A DNA stretch of 32,564 nt. Source: Clostridia bacterium. GTDB lineage: Bacteria; Bacillota; Clostridia; Lachnospirales; Lachnospiraceae. Shown here in pieces: positions 21,313 through 29,251 of this stretch; positions within the stretch are counted from its first letter, which is position 1; the number at the start of each line of letters is the position of its first letter. The notes beneath the pieces were generated by a model. That model was not told the origin of the DNA. It searched no databases and saw nothing but the letters and a program-made list of their open reading frames with translations. The position numbers and the translations under genes are program-made. The stretch spans positions 1-32,564 of the forward strand of contig JAQYGS010000158.1 of assembly GCA_028722515.1 (NCBI GenBank), given 5' to 3'.

Positions 21313-22150
21313 TTTTTTTCTCCCGTGCTTCCTTCCTCGCTTTGCTGACTGTTTCAAAGCGGCACCATACACCGGAATACAAAATATTCCTGAGAATATC
21401 CGTGTATTTTACAATTGGAAGCTTTTCAAATTCTCTGCAGGCCTGTGCCATCATCATCATGAGAATCTCCTGAACCTGCTCATCGAATCCTTCTTCCTTA
21501 TATTTTTCAGAAAAAAGATTGTAATTTCCTTTTTTTACATCATTTTCCACATCATCATAGGCATCCAGAAGATAAATAAATTTTCCCAGATAGAAGCCCA
21601 TTCTTCTTAAAGTATCCTCCCAGACGTCTTTTTTCCAGGCAAAAATTTCCTCCATAATCCTGCCGAAGCATCCTGCCATTCTGTCCGGATCCTGTTCTCC
21701 TGCCTTTTCCATTCGGGAAAGCTGTGATAACAGCTGTCTGATTTTCCTGGCTTTATCACAATACCGGATTCCAAGTTCCCTGTTCTTCCCCTCAAGCATT
21801 CCTGCATAACCAAGAGCAGAAATTTTCTTTTCATCCTTCCAGTCATCCATGCATTTATAATAAGTAAGAAGTACATTCATATCCGCCCCGTATTCTGTGG
21901 CCGCATTGCATCGGACTGCCTGTTTTTTCACAGGATGGAGTATGCAATGTGTGGAACCTTTCTTAGTAGGCGGTTCATAAAGTCCGCTTAAAAGTATTAC
22001 CACAAATGTCATATCATACGTAAGGGAAATCTGTCCGGATATTCCATATTTTTCTCGCAGTTCTCTGCATAATCCACAGTAAAAGGAACGATAAAGATCA
22101 AAATCCTTAAACTTGATTTCCGGTTTGTTCATTACAACGTAGCCAAACAT
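21305..22150 (-). CDS. DUF5685 family protein
   Basis: The protein has 281 residues and is soluble and mostly helical. The start [36 protein letters not shown] is characteristic of DUF5685, a Clostridia family of unknown function. A CGLC pair and further cysteines ([13 protein letters not shown]) could bind metal. The segment [21 protein letters not shown] resembles the Asp-rich helix of all-helical prenyl or phytoene synthases; this is only a visual resemblance. It overlaps the J-domain gene and lies 1 nt after the zinc-ribbon membrane gene, so the two probably act with the J protein. No ribosome site is strong apart from TAAGAGGAGTTAAG, which precedes the ATG well. Confidence 0.82.
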   Translation of the reverse strand: MFGYVVMNKPEIKFKDFDLYRSFYCGLCRELREKYGISGQISLTYDMTFVVILLSGLYEPPTKKGSTHCILHPVKKQAVRCNAATEYGADMNVLLTYYKCMDDWKDEKKISALGYAGMLEGKNRELGIRYCDKARKIRQLLSQLSRMEKAGEQDPDRMAGCFGRIMEEIFAWKKDVWEDTLRRMGFYLGKFIYLLDAYDDVENDVKKGNYNLFSEKYKEEGFDEQVQEILMMMMAQACREFEKLPIVKYTDILRNILYSGVWCRFETVSKARKEAREKKNE

Positions 22151-22151
22151 C

Positions 22152-22568
22152 TTAACTCCTCTTAATAAATTTTACATGGCATTTTGGGCATTCTATTTCG
22201 ATTTTGCCTTTTCCCCGGGGAATCCTGATCTTCTGACCACATCCGGGACATGTATAAATATGATGTGTCTTTCTCTGCTGCATCATACTCTTTTCTTTAC
22301 TGAATATCAATCTCATATTCTGAGTTTTTGAAAGATATTTCTGATTCTCACTGTAACGCTTCTGGATGTTCCTGGACAGAATTCTGTAATACGTGTAAAC
22401 GATCAAAGCTAAACCCAATGTATTCAGTATCTGTCCTACTCCAGGCAGCGAGAAAACAGCCAGTACGGACCCAAGAAGTACACAGAAAAGCGCTGCTCCC
22501 AGAGTAAACCTGGCAAACTCATCTACTCCATATCTTCCCTGCATAAATTTATTCAGTTTATCTCTCAT
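22152..22568 (-). CDS. Small membrane protein with C-terminal zinc ribbon
   Basis: The protein has 138 residues. Two membrane helices lie at about 21-42 (FTLGAALFCVLLGSVLAVF) and 44-64 (GQILNTLGLALIVYTYY). A basic cytosolic stretch follows. The zinc ribbon has two CPxC knuckles (YTCPGCGQKIRIP and IECPKCHVKFIKR). The function is unknown; the layout suggests a membrane-bound zinc-ribbon adaptor. Its ATG overlaps the stop of the flavin reductase gene (TAATG), and it ends 1 bp before the DUF5685 start. It belongs to the middle of a tightly coupled five-gene operon. Confidence 0.8.
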   Translation of the reverse strand: MRDKLNKFMQGRYGVDEFARFTLGAALFCVLLGSVLAVFSLPGVGQILNTLGLALIVYTYYRILSRNIQKRYSENQKYLSKTQNMRLIFSKEKSMMQQRKTHHIYTCPGCGQKIRIPRGKGKIEIECPKCHVKFIKRS

Positions 22569-23080
22569 TAAGCATCCTCCCTGACCAGAATCTTCTGTAT
22601 TTCTCCAATATACATAGTATGATAATCTTTTTCAGGATACCATTTTGAGTCATTTTCCTTTACGTCAAAACCTTCCGGTTTTATCACATCATGGTACATC
22701 TTTCTGCAGACCATGATCATATCTGCTTCTTCAATGCCTGTAGTCTGATCTACATAATATGGGGTGAGACCTGCATCTTTTATCTTATCTGTTCCCCTTC
22801 CGGACACCGTTCCGCAGTAATTTAAAGCTTTTCTGTATTTTTCCCCAAGAAAAGAAAGTGTAAACTGTTCTTCTCTGTCCACAAATTCTTTCGTATATCT
22901 CTGGGGACGAATGTATACTGTCACAGCATTTTTACCCCACATGACTCCCATAGCGCCCCAGCTTGCAGTCATAGTATTACATTTTTTCTCATCACCGGCT
23001 GTGATCAAAAGCCATTCCCTGCCTATTTTTGTAAATGGATTTAAAATAAGTTCTTCAGGTTTTATCTCTCTGAATTTCAT
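22568..23080 (-). CDS. Flavin reductase-like FMN-binding protein
   Basis: The protein has 170 residues and a flavin-reductase-like split-barrel fold. Family-typical parts are LITAGDEKKCNTMTASWGAMGVMW (FMN phosphate and dimer contacts), AVTVYIRPQRYTKEFVD and FTLSFLGEKYRKALNYCGTVSGRGTDK. Members of this Clostridia branch bind FMN and probably move electrons to small acceptors; the real partner is unknown. The next gene's ATG overlaps its stop codon. It lies 28 bp after the rRNA methyltransferase gene. The ATG has an AGAGAGGG tract upstream at about 9-15 nt. Confidence 0.87.
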   Translation of the reverse strand: MKFREIKPEELILNPFTKIGREWLLITAGDEKKCNTMTASWGAMGVMWGKNAVTVYIRPQRYTKEFVDREEQFTLSFLGEKYRKALNYCGTVSGRGTDKIKDAGLTPYYVDQTTGIEEADMIMVCRKMYHDVIKPEGFDVKENDSKWYPEKDYHTMYIGEIQKILVREDA

Positions 23081-23108
23081 AATATATACCCTCTCTCTTT
23101 TTTAATAT

Positions 23109-24311
23109 CTATCTCTCACTACATACCTGGAAAATATAAAATTTCAGGTAATAGGATTCATCAGCCGACCATAAGACAGGATGATCCGGAGCCTGTGTTC
23201 TGTATTCCACCTGTCTGAGTCTCTTATGAACATTTCTGGCAGCCTGCCCGATGGTTTTTGTAAAAAGTTCATAGTCCATAAAATGGGAACAGGAACATGT
23301 TGCCAGAAATCCCCCGTCCTTTACAAGCTTCATCGCACGTAGATTGATCTCCCTGTATCCTTTTACTGCGTTCTTTACAGAACTGCGGGATTTGGTAAAT
23401 GCCGGAGGATCAAGAATAACCACATCGTATTTTTCACCTTTCTCCTCAAGTTCCGGAAGAAGTTCAAAAACATCCCGGCATATAAATCTGACTCTGTCAG
23501 ACAGTCCATTTAATCTTGCATTCTCTTTTGCCTGGTCGACAGCCAGCTGGGAAGCATCCACACCGGTTACCTCTGATGCCCCTGCAATCCCTGCGTTTAA
23601 TGCAAAAGATCCTGTATGGGTAAAACAGTCCAGAACTCTTGCCCCTTTGCACAATTTCTGAATTGCAAGCCTGTTATACTTCTGATCAAGGAAAAATCCT
23701 GTTTTCTGTCCGTCTTTCACATCTACCTGATACCTGACGCCATTCTCTTCAATATTCACAAGGGTAGGAAATTCAGGTCCTATAAATCCCTTAACCAGGT
23801 CCATGCCTTCCTGAGAACGGACCTTCACATCACTTCTCTCATATACACCACGGATAATAATTCCATCCTGAGCAAGCACTTTCTTAATAATATCAACGAT
23901 CATTGTCTTGAAACGGTCAATTCCAAGAGCCAGTGACTGCACCACAAGAACATCCGAAAATTTATCAACGATCAGTCCCGGCATAAAATCCGCCTCTGCA
24001 AAAATAATTCTGCAGCTTCCCGTATCTACAACTTTTTTACGATACTCCCAGGCATCTCTGATGCGCTGTTCAAAAAAGACTTCATCTATTTCTTTCCGTT
24101 CATCCCGGGTAAGCAGGCGGACCGATATCCTGGAATTGGTGTTAATAAATCCCTTTCCCAAAGGATATCCATCAAAATCATGAATTAAAACAATATCTCC
24201 ATTCACAAAGCTTCCCATAATCGAATCAATTTCATTATCAAAAATCCACATGCCGCCGGATTTGAGAATTCTTCCTTCTCCCTTTTTCAGTGTGACCACT
24301 GCCAGACTCAT
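23109..24311 (-). CDS. RlmI-like 23S rRNA (cytosine-C5) methyltransferase
   Basis: This SAM-dependent enzyme modifies cytosine in 23S rRNA. The start was moved from 24326 to ATG 24311 because GGGAGGG lies 6 nt before it, giving MSLAVVTLKKGEGRILKSGGMWIFDNEI and 400 residues. The N-terminal PUA domain (about 2-75) is followed by a middle domain (FFEQRIRDAWEYR...GRIIFAEADFMPGLIVDKF-type block). The Rossmann methyltransferase domain has motif I VLDCFTHTGSFALNAG, an acidic SAM-binding residue in VTGVDASQLAVDQAKENA, motif IV VILDPPAFTKSR and the motif VI region TCSCSHFM with the likely catalytic cysteine. The length matches RlmI/YwbD-type proteins. It is the first gene of the operon that runs down to the J-domain gene. 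Confidence 0.92.
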   Translation of the reverse strand: MSLAVVTLKKGEGRILKSGGMWIFDNEIDSIMGSFVNGDIVLIHDFDGYPLGKGFINTNSRISVRLLTRDERKEIDEVFFEQRIRDAWEYRKKVVDTGSCRIIFAEADFMPGLIVDKFSDVLVVQSLALGIDRFKTMIVDIIKKVLAQDGIIIRGVYERSDVKVRSQEGMDLVKGFIGPEFPTLVNIEENGVRYQVDVKDGQKTGFFLDQKYNRLAIQKLCKGARVLDCFTHTGSFALNAGIAGASEVTGVDASQLAVDQAKENARLNGLSDRVRFICRDVFELLPELEEKGEKYDVVILDPPAFTKSRSSVKNAVKGYREINLRAMKLVKDGGFLATCSCSHFMDYELFTKTIGQAARNVHKRLRQVEYRTQAPDHPVLWSADESYYLKFYIFQVCSER

Positions 24312-24341
24312 TTCTAACCCTCCCATAACAGTTTAGATTAC

Positions 24342-24350
24342 ATTTTATCA
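24342..24350 (-). promoter_or_regulatory. Extended -10 promoter of the rlmI-type operon
   Basis: TGATAAAAT on minus is an extended -10 (TGn-TAAAAT) about 30 bp before the start. No good -35 is seen at 17 bp. Confidence 0.45.
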
Positions 24351-24384
24351 CACTAATTTCTTTTTTTCCACCCATAACGCAAAG

Positions 24385-24417
24385 CAGCCTGTGAAATCAC
24401 GAAAATTTCACAGGCTG
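24385..24417 (-). terminator. Hairpin after the DUF1002 gene
   Basis: CAGCCTGTGAAAT (24385-24397) and ATTTCACAGGCTG (24405-24417) form a perfect 13-bp stem with a 7-nt loop. On minus the following CTTTGCGTT is a poor T-run, so termination may be incomplete. Confidence 0.65.
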
Positions 24418-24434
24418 TAATAATTCAAATCAAA

Positions 24435-25967
24435 TTATTCTGTTTCTTCTTCTACATAACCATCTTCAGAAGCTTCTGTTTCCTCTGCTGCATCTGTCTC
24501 ACTGGTCTGAACTGTTTCACCATAAAGTTTCTCAAAGAACTTCATAGTATCATTGTATAATGTCTGTCTCATTTCATCGGTCTGATCAATAAGGGACGGA
24601 TCAGCCTGAACCTCGGGATTAAGGCCAAAGATATCTTTCAAAGATTTATCCAGCATATTCAGTTCCGTTGTCATATAAACCTCTGTTCCATCAGGAACAT
24701 AGGAAGCTGTTCCCTGAGTCAGAATATCCAGGTAAATCTTCTCAACTGTCTTTGTGAGAGTTGCTGCTGGTTCTGCATCCAGAATTACGGTTGACACAAC
24801 GTCAGGATCTTCCATTGCAGTCTTAAGAGATTCCGCATCTCCCTCATATTCCCCTTTACAGAAAGTATCAAGCTTATTATACATAGAAAGCTGGTCTTCC
24901 GTTAACATTGAAGTGTCGAGAGTATCTTCCATCTGTCCGTCAGCAGAATCTGTCTGTTCTTCTTCAGTATAAACGGGATCATCTATGATTTCATCCCCCA
25001 TTTCCTCAGGAATATCTGTCTGAATCATATCTGACTCCATACCTGTTTCTTCTTCCAATGCAGGATCCTGAGTAGAACTTGCGATCACATCTTCGCCTAA
25101 GGCACTTTCATCAACACTGTTCAGGATATCATCCTCATCTGCGTCCACAGTTGCATCATCTTCAGCGTCCACATCTCCAATTTCTCCGTCACCGGATGTA
25201 TTATCATCCACACGCTCAAGAGTTTCCTTAACATCATCATAATTGTAATCCTGCTGGGCAATCTGCTGAAGAAGACTAACGATCTCATCAATCTGGTCTG
25301 AGCTTAAGCCTACATTGTTCTGATCTGCAATATTTACCACAATGTTATAAATATCATCTGCATCCTGCACATTATCTGCAATCACCTGCATCTTGGCTTT
25401 ATTGATAACTGTTGTGGCATCATTTTTACCAATTTCATCTGCAAGGTTACCTGTCACTACCATCTCTTCTGTAGCGATCTGCTTCTTTGTATCATCCAGC
25501 TTCTCTCCGGTTGCCGTCTCATATGCCATCTGAATTCCTGTAAGAGCTCCTGTACCTGAAACTTCAAAAGGACAGGCGGCCACAACCTCACAGTTCTTTA
25601 CTCCTGAAGTAGAAAGTGATGTGGCGATCATGTTACATGTTACCCAGTTCAGATTGGCTGTACGAACCTTGATTCCGCCTGACTCAGTAGGCTTTACATA
25701 AGCACAGCTTACTGTTCTGGTTCCAATCTGTTCAAGTGGAACATAAGCACTTAAATGTTCTCTTTCATCCTGGTTTGTGATAGTAAGAATCTGTACCTGG
25801 CTGCTGTCCACGTTAAAATACTTCATCATTGTATTCTTCTGTGCATCTGTAAGATCTGCCCCCAGCGTAACAACCTTCATGCCGTCAGCCATTGCAGGCA
25901 TTGCTGTTCCTGATACTGCCAGACAAGTGCTGCATAATAACACACCTAATAACTTACTTTTTTTCAT
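24435..25967 (-). CDS. Secreted DUF1002 protein with acidic C-terminal extension
   Basis: The protein has 510 residues. The signal peptide MKKSKLLGVLLCSTCLAVSGTAMPAMA has no lipobox at the cleavage site, although cysteines occur within its hydrophobic core. The DUF1002 domain (about 29-250) shows VVTLGADLTDAQKNTMMKYF and LNWVTCNMIATSLSTSGVKNCEVVAACPFEVSGTGALTGIQMAYE. A long, acidic Asp/Glu-rich low-complexity region (about 255-350) follows, then a helical C-terminal part ending EETEASEDGYVEEETE. DUF1002 proteins are widespread in Firmicutes without a defined role. AGGGAGG lies 8 nt before the ATG. It has its own promoter and is a single-gene unit. Confidence 0.85.
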   Translation of the reverse strand: MKKSKLLGVLLCSTCLAVSGTAMPAMADGMKVVTLGADLTDAQKNTMMKYFNVDSSQVQILTITNQDEREHLSAYVPLEQIGTRTVSCAYVKPTESGGIKVRTANLNWVTCNMIATSLSTSGVKNCEVVAACPFEVSGTGALTGIQMAYETATGEKLDDTKKQIATEEMVVTGNLADEIGKNDATTVINKAKMQVIADNVQDADDIYNIVVNIADQNNVGLSSDQIDEIVSLLQQIAQQDYNYDDVKETLERVDDNTSGDGEIGDVDAEDDATVDADEDDILNSVDESALGEDVIASSTQDPALEEETGMESDMIQTDIPEEMGDEIIDDPVYTEEEQTDSADGQMEDTLDTSMLTEDQLSMYNKLDTFCKGEYEGDAESLKTAMEDPDVVSTVILDAEPAATLTKTVEKIYLDILTQGTASYVPDGTEVYMTTELNMLDKSLKDIFGLNPEVQADPSLIDQTDEMRQTLYNDTMKFFEKLYGETVQTSETDAAEETEASEDGYVEEETE

Positions 25968-26017
25968 AGTAGAACCTCCCTGTATTAAAAAATACGATTG
26001 ATCTGATTTGTATTTCC

Positions 26018-26047
26018 ATTATATCACAACTCTGATATATTTTGTAA
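26018..26047 (-). promoter_or_regulatory. DUF1002 gene promoter (TTACAA-18-TATAAT, extended -10)
   Basis: TTACAA (26042-26047) and consensus TATAAT (26018-26023) are 18 bp apart. TG one base before the -10 (TGATATAAT) strengthens the match. Confidence 0.65.
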
Positions 26048-26061
26048 TAGTAATTGTCCTT

Positions 26062-26613
26062 TTACGGTTTTAATCCGCCAATAAGGATTTTCAGTCCGAT
26101 AAGGATAAGAATGATCCCGCCGCATCTTTCTGCTCTGGCTTTATATTTCATTCCAAAAAGACTTCCTATTTTAATTCCTGCTGCGGAGAGAACAAAAGTG
26201 ATCACCCCGATAAATGACACTGCCGGAATGATCTGCACCTTCAGAAATGCAAAGGTCACTCCTACGGCAAGCGCATCAATGCTTGTCGCAACAGCAAGAA
26301 GAAACATGGATTTCACATCCATGGAGCCATCCACATGTTCTTCCTCAAAGGATTCCTTAAACATACTCCCGCCAATAAAGACAAGAAGCAAAAAAGCTAC
26401 CCAGTGAGCGTAATGAGTAACCATGTCTGCAAAATACCGGCCGGCAAAATATCCTATAAGAGGCATACCGGCCTGAAATCCTCCAAACCATGCCCCTGCC
26501 TTGCACATATGCTTTATATTTATTTTTCCAAGAGACAATCCTTTACAGACGGACACTGCAAACGCATCCATGGACAGTCCCACAGCCAGTATAAAAAGCT
26601 CCAGAATACTCAT
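26062..26613 (-). CDS. mntP: Manganese efflux pump MntP
   Basis: This inner-membrane protein exports Mn2+ and protects against manganese excess. The 183-residue length is typical. Six membrane segments form two similar halves. Each half carries the conserved Asp motif: LSMDAFAVSVCKG near residue 16 and ATSIDALAVGVTF near residue 111. GGFQAGMPLIGYFAG and AGIKIGSLFG are further family blocks. It lies 30 bp after the HAD phosphatase gene and is probably co-transcribed. No yybP-ykoY manganese riboswitch is present in the 30-bp gap, so manganese control, if any, must act at the upstream promoter. Confidence 0.95.
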   Translation of the reverse strand: MSILELFILAVGLSMDAFAVSVCKGLSLGKINIKHMCKAGAWFGGFQAGMPLIGYFAGRYFADMVTHYAHWVAFLLLVFIGGSMFKESFEEEHVDGSMDVKSMFLLAVATSIDALAVGVTFAFLKVQIIPAVSFIGVITFVLSAAGIKIGSLFGMKYKARAERCGGIILILIGLKILIGGLKP

Positions 26614-26643
26614 ATAAATATCTTTCTCCTTATGTAAAAATGT

Positions 26644-27327
26644 TTAAAGTTTTTCCAGTAGATCTGGAATTTCCCCAAGACTGTACACTTCATAGTCAGG
26701 CATGATCTCTTCTGCCCGTATATGGGCAGGATTAAACCATACAGTACGGATCCCTGCATTAATTCCACCCTGAATATCAGAAGTCAGACTGTCTCCAATG
26801 ATCACAGCGTTGTTTTTGTGAAAATCCGGAATCTGGGAAAAACAATATTCAAAATATTTCCTTTCCGGTTTATTATAGCCTGTCTCTTCAGAAATAAATA
26901 TTTTTTCAAAATACTTTCCTATTCCTGAACTTTTAAGCCGCCCTTTCTGAACACTTAATGTACCATTTGTGACAAGAAACATCCGGTATCGTCCATAAAG
27001 AGAAACGAGAAGATTCTCTGCCCCGTCAACAAAATAATGCCCACAGGCCAGAAGAGTCTCATAACGTCTGGCAGCTTCCTGTGGGGAACCGGCAATATTC
27101 AGTTCATCAAAAAGAAGCTGAAATCTTCTTACTTTCACCTGGTCTCTTGTAAGTTTACCCTGCTCCAGAAGCTTCCACTGGGCATTATTCAATTCACTGT
27201 ACCGATTCAGCACATACTCGGATGATTCAATATGAAATTCCTTAAGAGTCCTGGTTACAGCTATCCTTTCAGCCTTACTGAAATCCAAAAGTGTATTATC
27301 CAAATCAAAAAATACTGTCTTGATCAT
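26644..27327 (-). CDS. HAD-family phosphatase, YjjG/YfnB type
   Basis: This is a cytosolic HAD phosphohydrolase of 227 residues, close to the YjjG-type pyrimidine nucleotidases. Motif I is FFDLDNTLLDF (nucleophile D8, acid D10), motif II is LVTNGTL, motif III lysine is in YNKPERKYF, and motif IV is IIGDSLTSDIQGGINAG. A helical cap (about 15-90) suggests a small phosphorylated substrate such as dUMP or damaged nucleotides; the exact substrate cannot be read. A GAGG site lies about 9 nt before the ATG. A five-codon reading frame with a stronger AGGAGG site ends exactly on the start codon. It is the first gene before mntP. Confidence 0.9.
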   Translation of the reverse strand: MIKTVFFDLDNTLLDFSKAERIAVTRTLKEFHIESSEYVLNRYSELNNAQWKLLEQGKLTRDQVKVRRFQLLFDELNIAGSPQEAARRYETLLACGHYFVDGAENLLVSLYGRYRMFLVTNGTLSVQKGRLKSSGIGKYFEKIFISEETGYNKPERKYFEYCFSQIPDFHKNNAVIIGDSLTSDIQGGINAGIRTVWFNPAHIRAEEIMPDYEVYSLGEIPDLLEKL

Positions 27328-27351
27328 TCTTTTATCCTCATTTTTCCTCCT

Positions 27352-27380
27352 ATTATATATAATTCTTTCTCCTGAGTAAA
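27352..27380 (-). promoter_or_regulatory. Promoter of the HAD phosphatase-mntP unit (TTTACT-17-TATAAT)
   Basis: TTTACT (27375-27380) and consensus TATAAT (27352-27357) are 17 bp apart on minus. The transcript leader is very short, about 20 nt. Confidence 0.55.
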
Positions 27381-27447
27381 CAGATGTTTTTATTTTTTAT
27401 TAAAAATTATATTTTATATTGTTATGGTAAAATACAATAAAAAGTGA

Positions 27448-27453
27448 TATAAT
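27448..27453 (+). promoter_or_regulatory. -10 box upstream of the small acidic membrane protein gene
   Basis: TGATATAAT gives an extended -10. No clear -35 is present. The leader before the gene is about 65 nt, with GAGAGGATGG as a ribosome site. Confidence 0.4.
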
Positions 27454-27526
27454 AAAGATAATTACACAGCAGAGTAATATTTTTGCCGTAATCAGCAGAC
27501 AGTAATATTGAGAGGATGGTGCTACT

Positions 27527-27748
27527 ATGAATGTTAAAATTGAAGATTTATTATCAGCATTAAAAAAGAAGGAAGAAGAAAAAGACAAAAATACAGTCCT
27601 CTGGGTACTTGCAATTATCGGTGCAGTAGCAGCGGTTGTTGGTATTGCCTTTGCAGTATACCGTTTCTTTTCACCTGATTATCTGGAAGACTATGAAGAA
27701 GATTTTGACGATGATTTCGATGATTATTTTGAGGATGAAGAAGAATAA
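27527..27748 (+). CDS. Small single-pass membrane protein with acidic tail
   Basis: The protein has 73 residues. A charged N-terminal helix (IEDLLSALKKKEEEKDKN) is followed by one membrane segment (VLWVLAIIGAVAAVVGIAFAVYRFF) and a tail of Asp/Glu/Tyr (EDYEEDFDDDFDDYFEDEEE). I do not know a function; short proteins of this layout are common in Lachnospiraceae. It has its own -10 box, a ribosome site and a terminator, which supports it as a real gene. The ORFs 27615-27803 (minus) and 27636-27842 (plus) over it are shadows. Confidence 0.8.
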   Translation: MNVKIEDLLSALKKKEEEKDKNTVLWVLAIIGAVAAVVGIAFAVYRFFSPDYLEDYEEDFDDDFDDYFEDEEE

Positions 27749-27788
27749 ATCCTGGTTTTCCATCTGTTTTTACAGAAAAGATTATATA

Positions 27789-27819
27789 ATAGCTCCGGCT
27801 CATACCGGAGCTATTTTTG
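27789..27819 (+). terminator. Terminator between the small membrane protein and the RNA methyltransferase
   Basis: AATAGCTCCGG (27789-27799) and CCGGAGCTATT (27806-27816) form an 11-bp stem with a 6-nt loop and five T. It lies 20 nt before the methyltransferase start, so that gene must rely on read-through or a promoter inside the small gene. Confidence 0.85.
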
Positions 27820-27838
27820 ATGAAAATACGGAGGTACT

Positions 27839-29203
27839 ATGAAAAAAGGCGATATATATGAAGGTATAATTGAAAAAGTTGATTTCCCCAATAAGGGAAT
27901 TGTCCTGGCAGAGGGTCAGAAGGTCATTGTCAAAAATGGAATTCCGGGACAGAAAGTTCGTTTTATGATCAACAAAAAACGCTCTGGACGTACTGAGGGA
28001 CGTCTTCTGGAAGTTCTTGAGAAATCCCCTCTTGAGACAAGAGATCCTGTATGCAGTGTTTTTCCTGACTGTGGAGGATGTATGTATCAGACCATGTCCT
28101 ATAAAAGCCAGCTTAATATGAAGGAACAGCAAGTCTGCCAGATACTGGACACTGCCTTAAAAGGTCAGCCTTATCAATGGGACGGCATATACGCAAGCCC
28201 TGTGGAATTTCGATACAGAAATAAAATGGAATTCTCTTTTGGCGATGCATATAAAGATGGCCCTCTCACCCTGGGTCTGCACAAAAAAGGAAGCACATAC
28301 GATGTATTAAATGCTTCTGACTGCGGACTTGTCCATAAAGATATAAATATAATCGTTTCCTGCGTACAGAATTACTTTCTGCAAAGAAATATCTCATATT
28401 ATAAAAAGCTGCAGCATACCGGCTATCTGCGGCACCTTCTTCTCCGCCGGAGTATGACCACAGGGGAAATACTGATCCACATTATCACTACCAGCCAGGA
28501 GGAACATGATCTTTCACCATTGAAGGAAGAACTTCTTTCTCTCCCTCTTGAGGGAAAAATCGCAGGAATTATGCATATTATAAATGATTCTCTGTCTGAT
28601 GTGGTTCAAAGCGACGAAACAAGGATTCTCTATGGTCAGGATTTCTTTTATGAAACATTGCTTGGACTTCGTTTTAAAGTCAGTACCTTTTCATTTTTTC
28701 AGCCAAATTCTCTGGCTGCGGAAATTCTCTATTCAATTGTACGAAAATACATTGGGGATACAAAGGATAAAACTGTATTTGACCTGTACAGCGGAACAGG
28801 AACTATTTCTCAGCTGGCAGCTCCTGTGGCAAAAGAAGTGATCGGTGTGGAGATTGTAGAAGAAGCGGTACAGGCAGCCCGGGAAAACGCGGCATTAAAT
28901 GGTCTTTCCAACTGCCATTTTATTGCCGGTGATGTTCTGAAAGTTCTGGATCAGCTTTCCCAGAAACCAGATGTGATCATTCTGGATCCACCAAGAGATG
29001 GCATACACCCAAAAGCACTGCCAAGGATTCTCTCCTACGGAGCAGACCACATTGTATACGTTTCCTGCAAGGCCACCAGTCTGGCAAGAGACCTGCCTGC
29101 CTTTTTCTCTGCCGGTTACCGTATGGAAAGGGCCTGCTGTGTAGACCAGTTCTGCCAGACGGTGCATGTGGAGACTGTGTGTCTTCTGTCACGAGCAAAG
29201 TAA
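27839..29203 (+). CDS. RNA m5U methyltransferase, RumA/RlmD/TrmA family, with Fe-S motif
   Basis: It adds a methyl group to C5 of uridine in 23S rRNA (or tRNA) using SAM. The protein has 454 residues. The N-terminal TRAM domain (about 1-60) binds RNA. A [4Fe-4S] pattern C72-x5-C78-x2-C81 (VCSVFPDCGGCMYQ) and a later cysteine in ASDCGLVHK match RumA. The catalytic domain has VFDLYSGTGTISQLA (SAM), VILDPPRDGIHPKAL, the nucleophile in YVSCKATSLARDL and the general base in HVETVCLLSR. GGAGG lies 5-6 nt before the ATG. Firmicutes often use one such enzyme (RlmCD) for two 23S sites, but which site is unclear here. The gene converges on fic with 48 bp between and no clear terminator. Confidence 0.93.
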   Translation: MKKGDIYEGIIEKVDFPNKGIVLAEGQKVIVKNGIPGQKVRFMINKKRSGRTEGRLLEVLEKSPLETRDPVCSVFPDCGGCMYQTMSYKSQLNMKEQQVCQILDTALKGQPYQWDGIYASPVEFRYRNKMEFSFGDAYKDGPLTLGLHKKGSTYDVLNASDCGLVHKDINIIVSCVQNYFLQRNISYYKKLQHTGYLRHLLLRRSMTTGEILIHIITTSQEEHDLSPLKEELLSLPLEGKIAGIMHIINDSLSDVVQSDETRILYGQDFFYETLLGLRFKVSTFSFFQPNSLAAEILYSIVRKYIGDTKDKTVFDLYSGTGTISQLAAPVAKEVIGVEIVEEAVQAARENAALNGLSNCHFIAGDVLKVLDQLSQKPDVIILDPPRDGIHPKALPRILSYGADHIVYVSCKATSLARDLPAFFSAGYRMERACCVDQFCQTVHVETVCLLSRAK

Positions 29204-29251
29204 AAATGATTTGTCCACAATATTAAGGGAACAGAAGCGTTATTGAGGGAG

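Noticed and set aside
26614-26643. Manganese riboswitch (yybP-ykoY) before mntP
   Set aside because: Only 30 bp separate mntP from the upstream gene, so there is no space for it.
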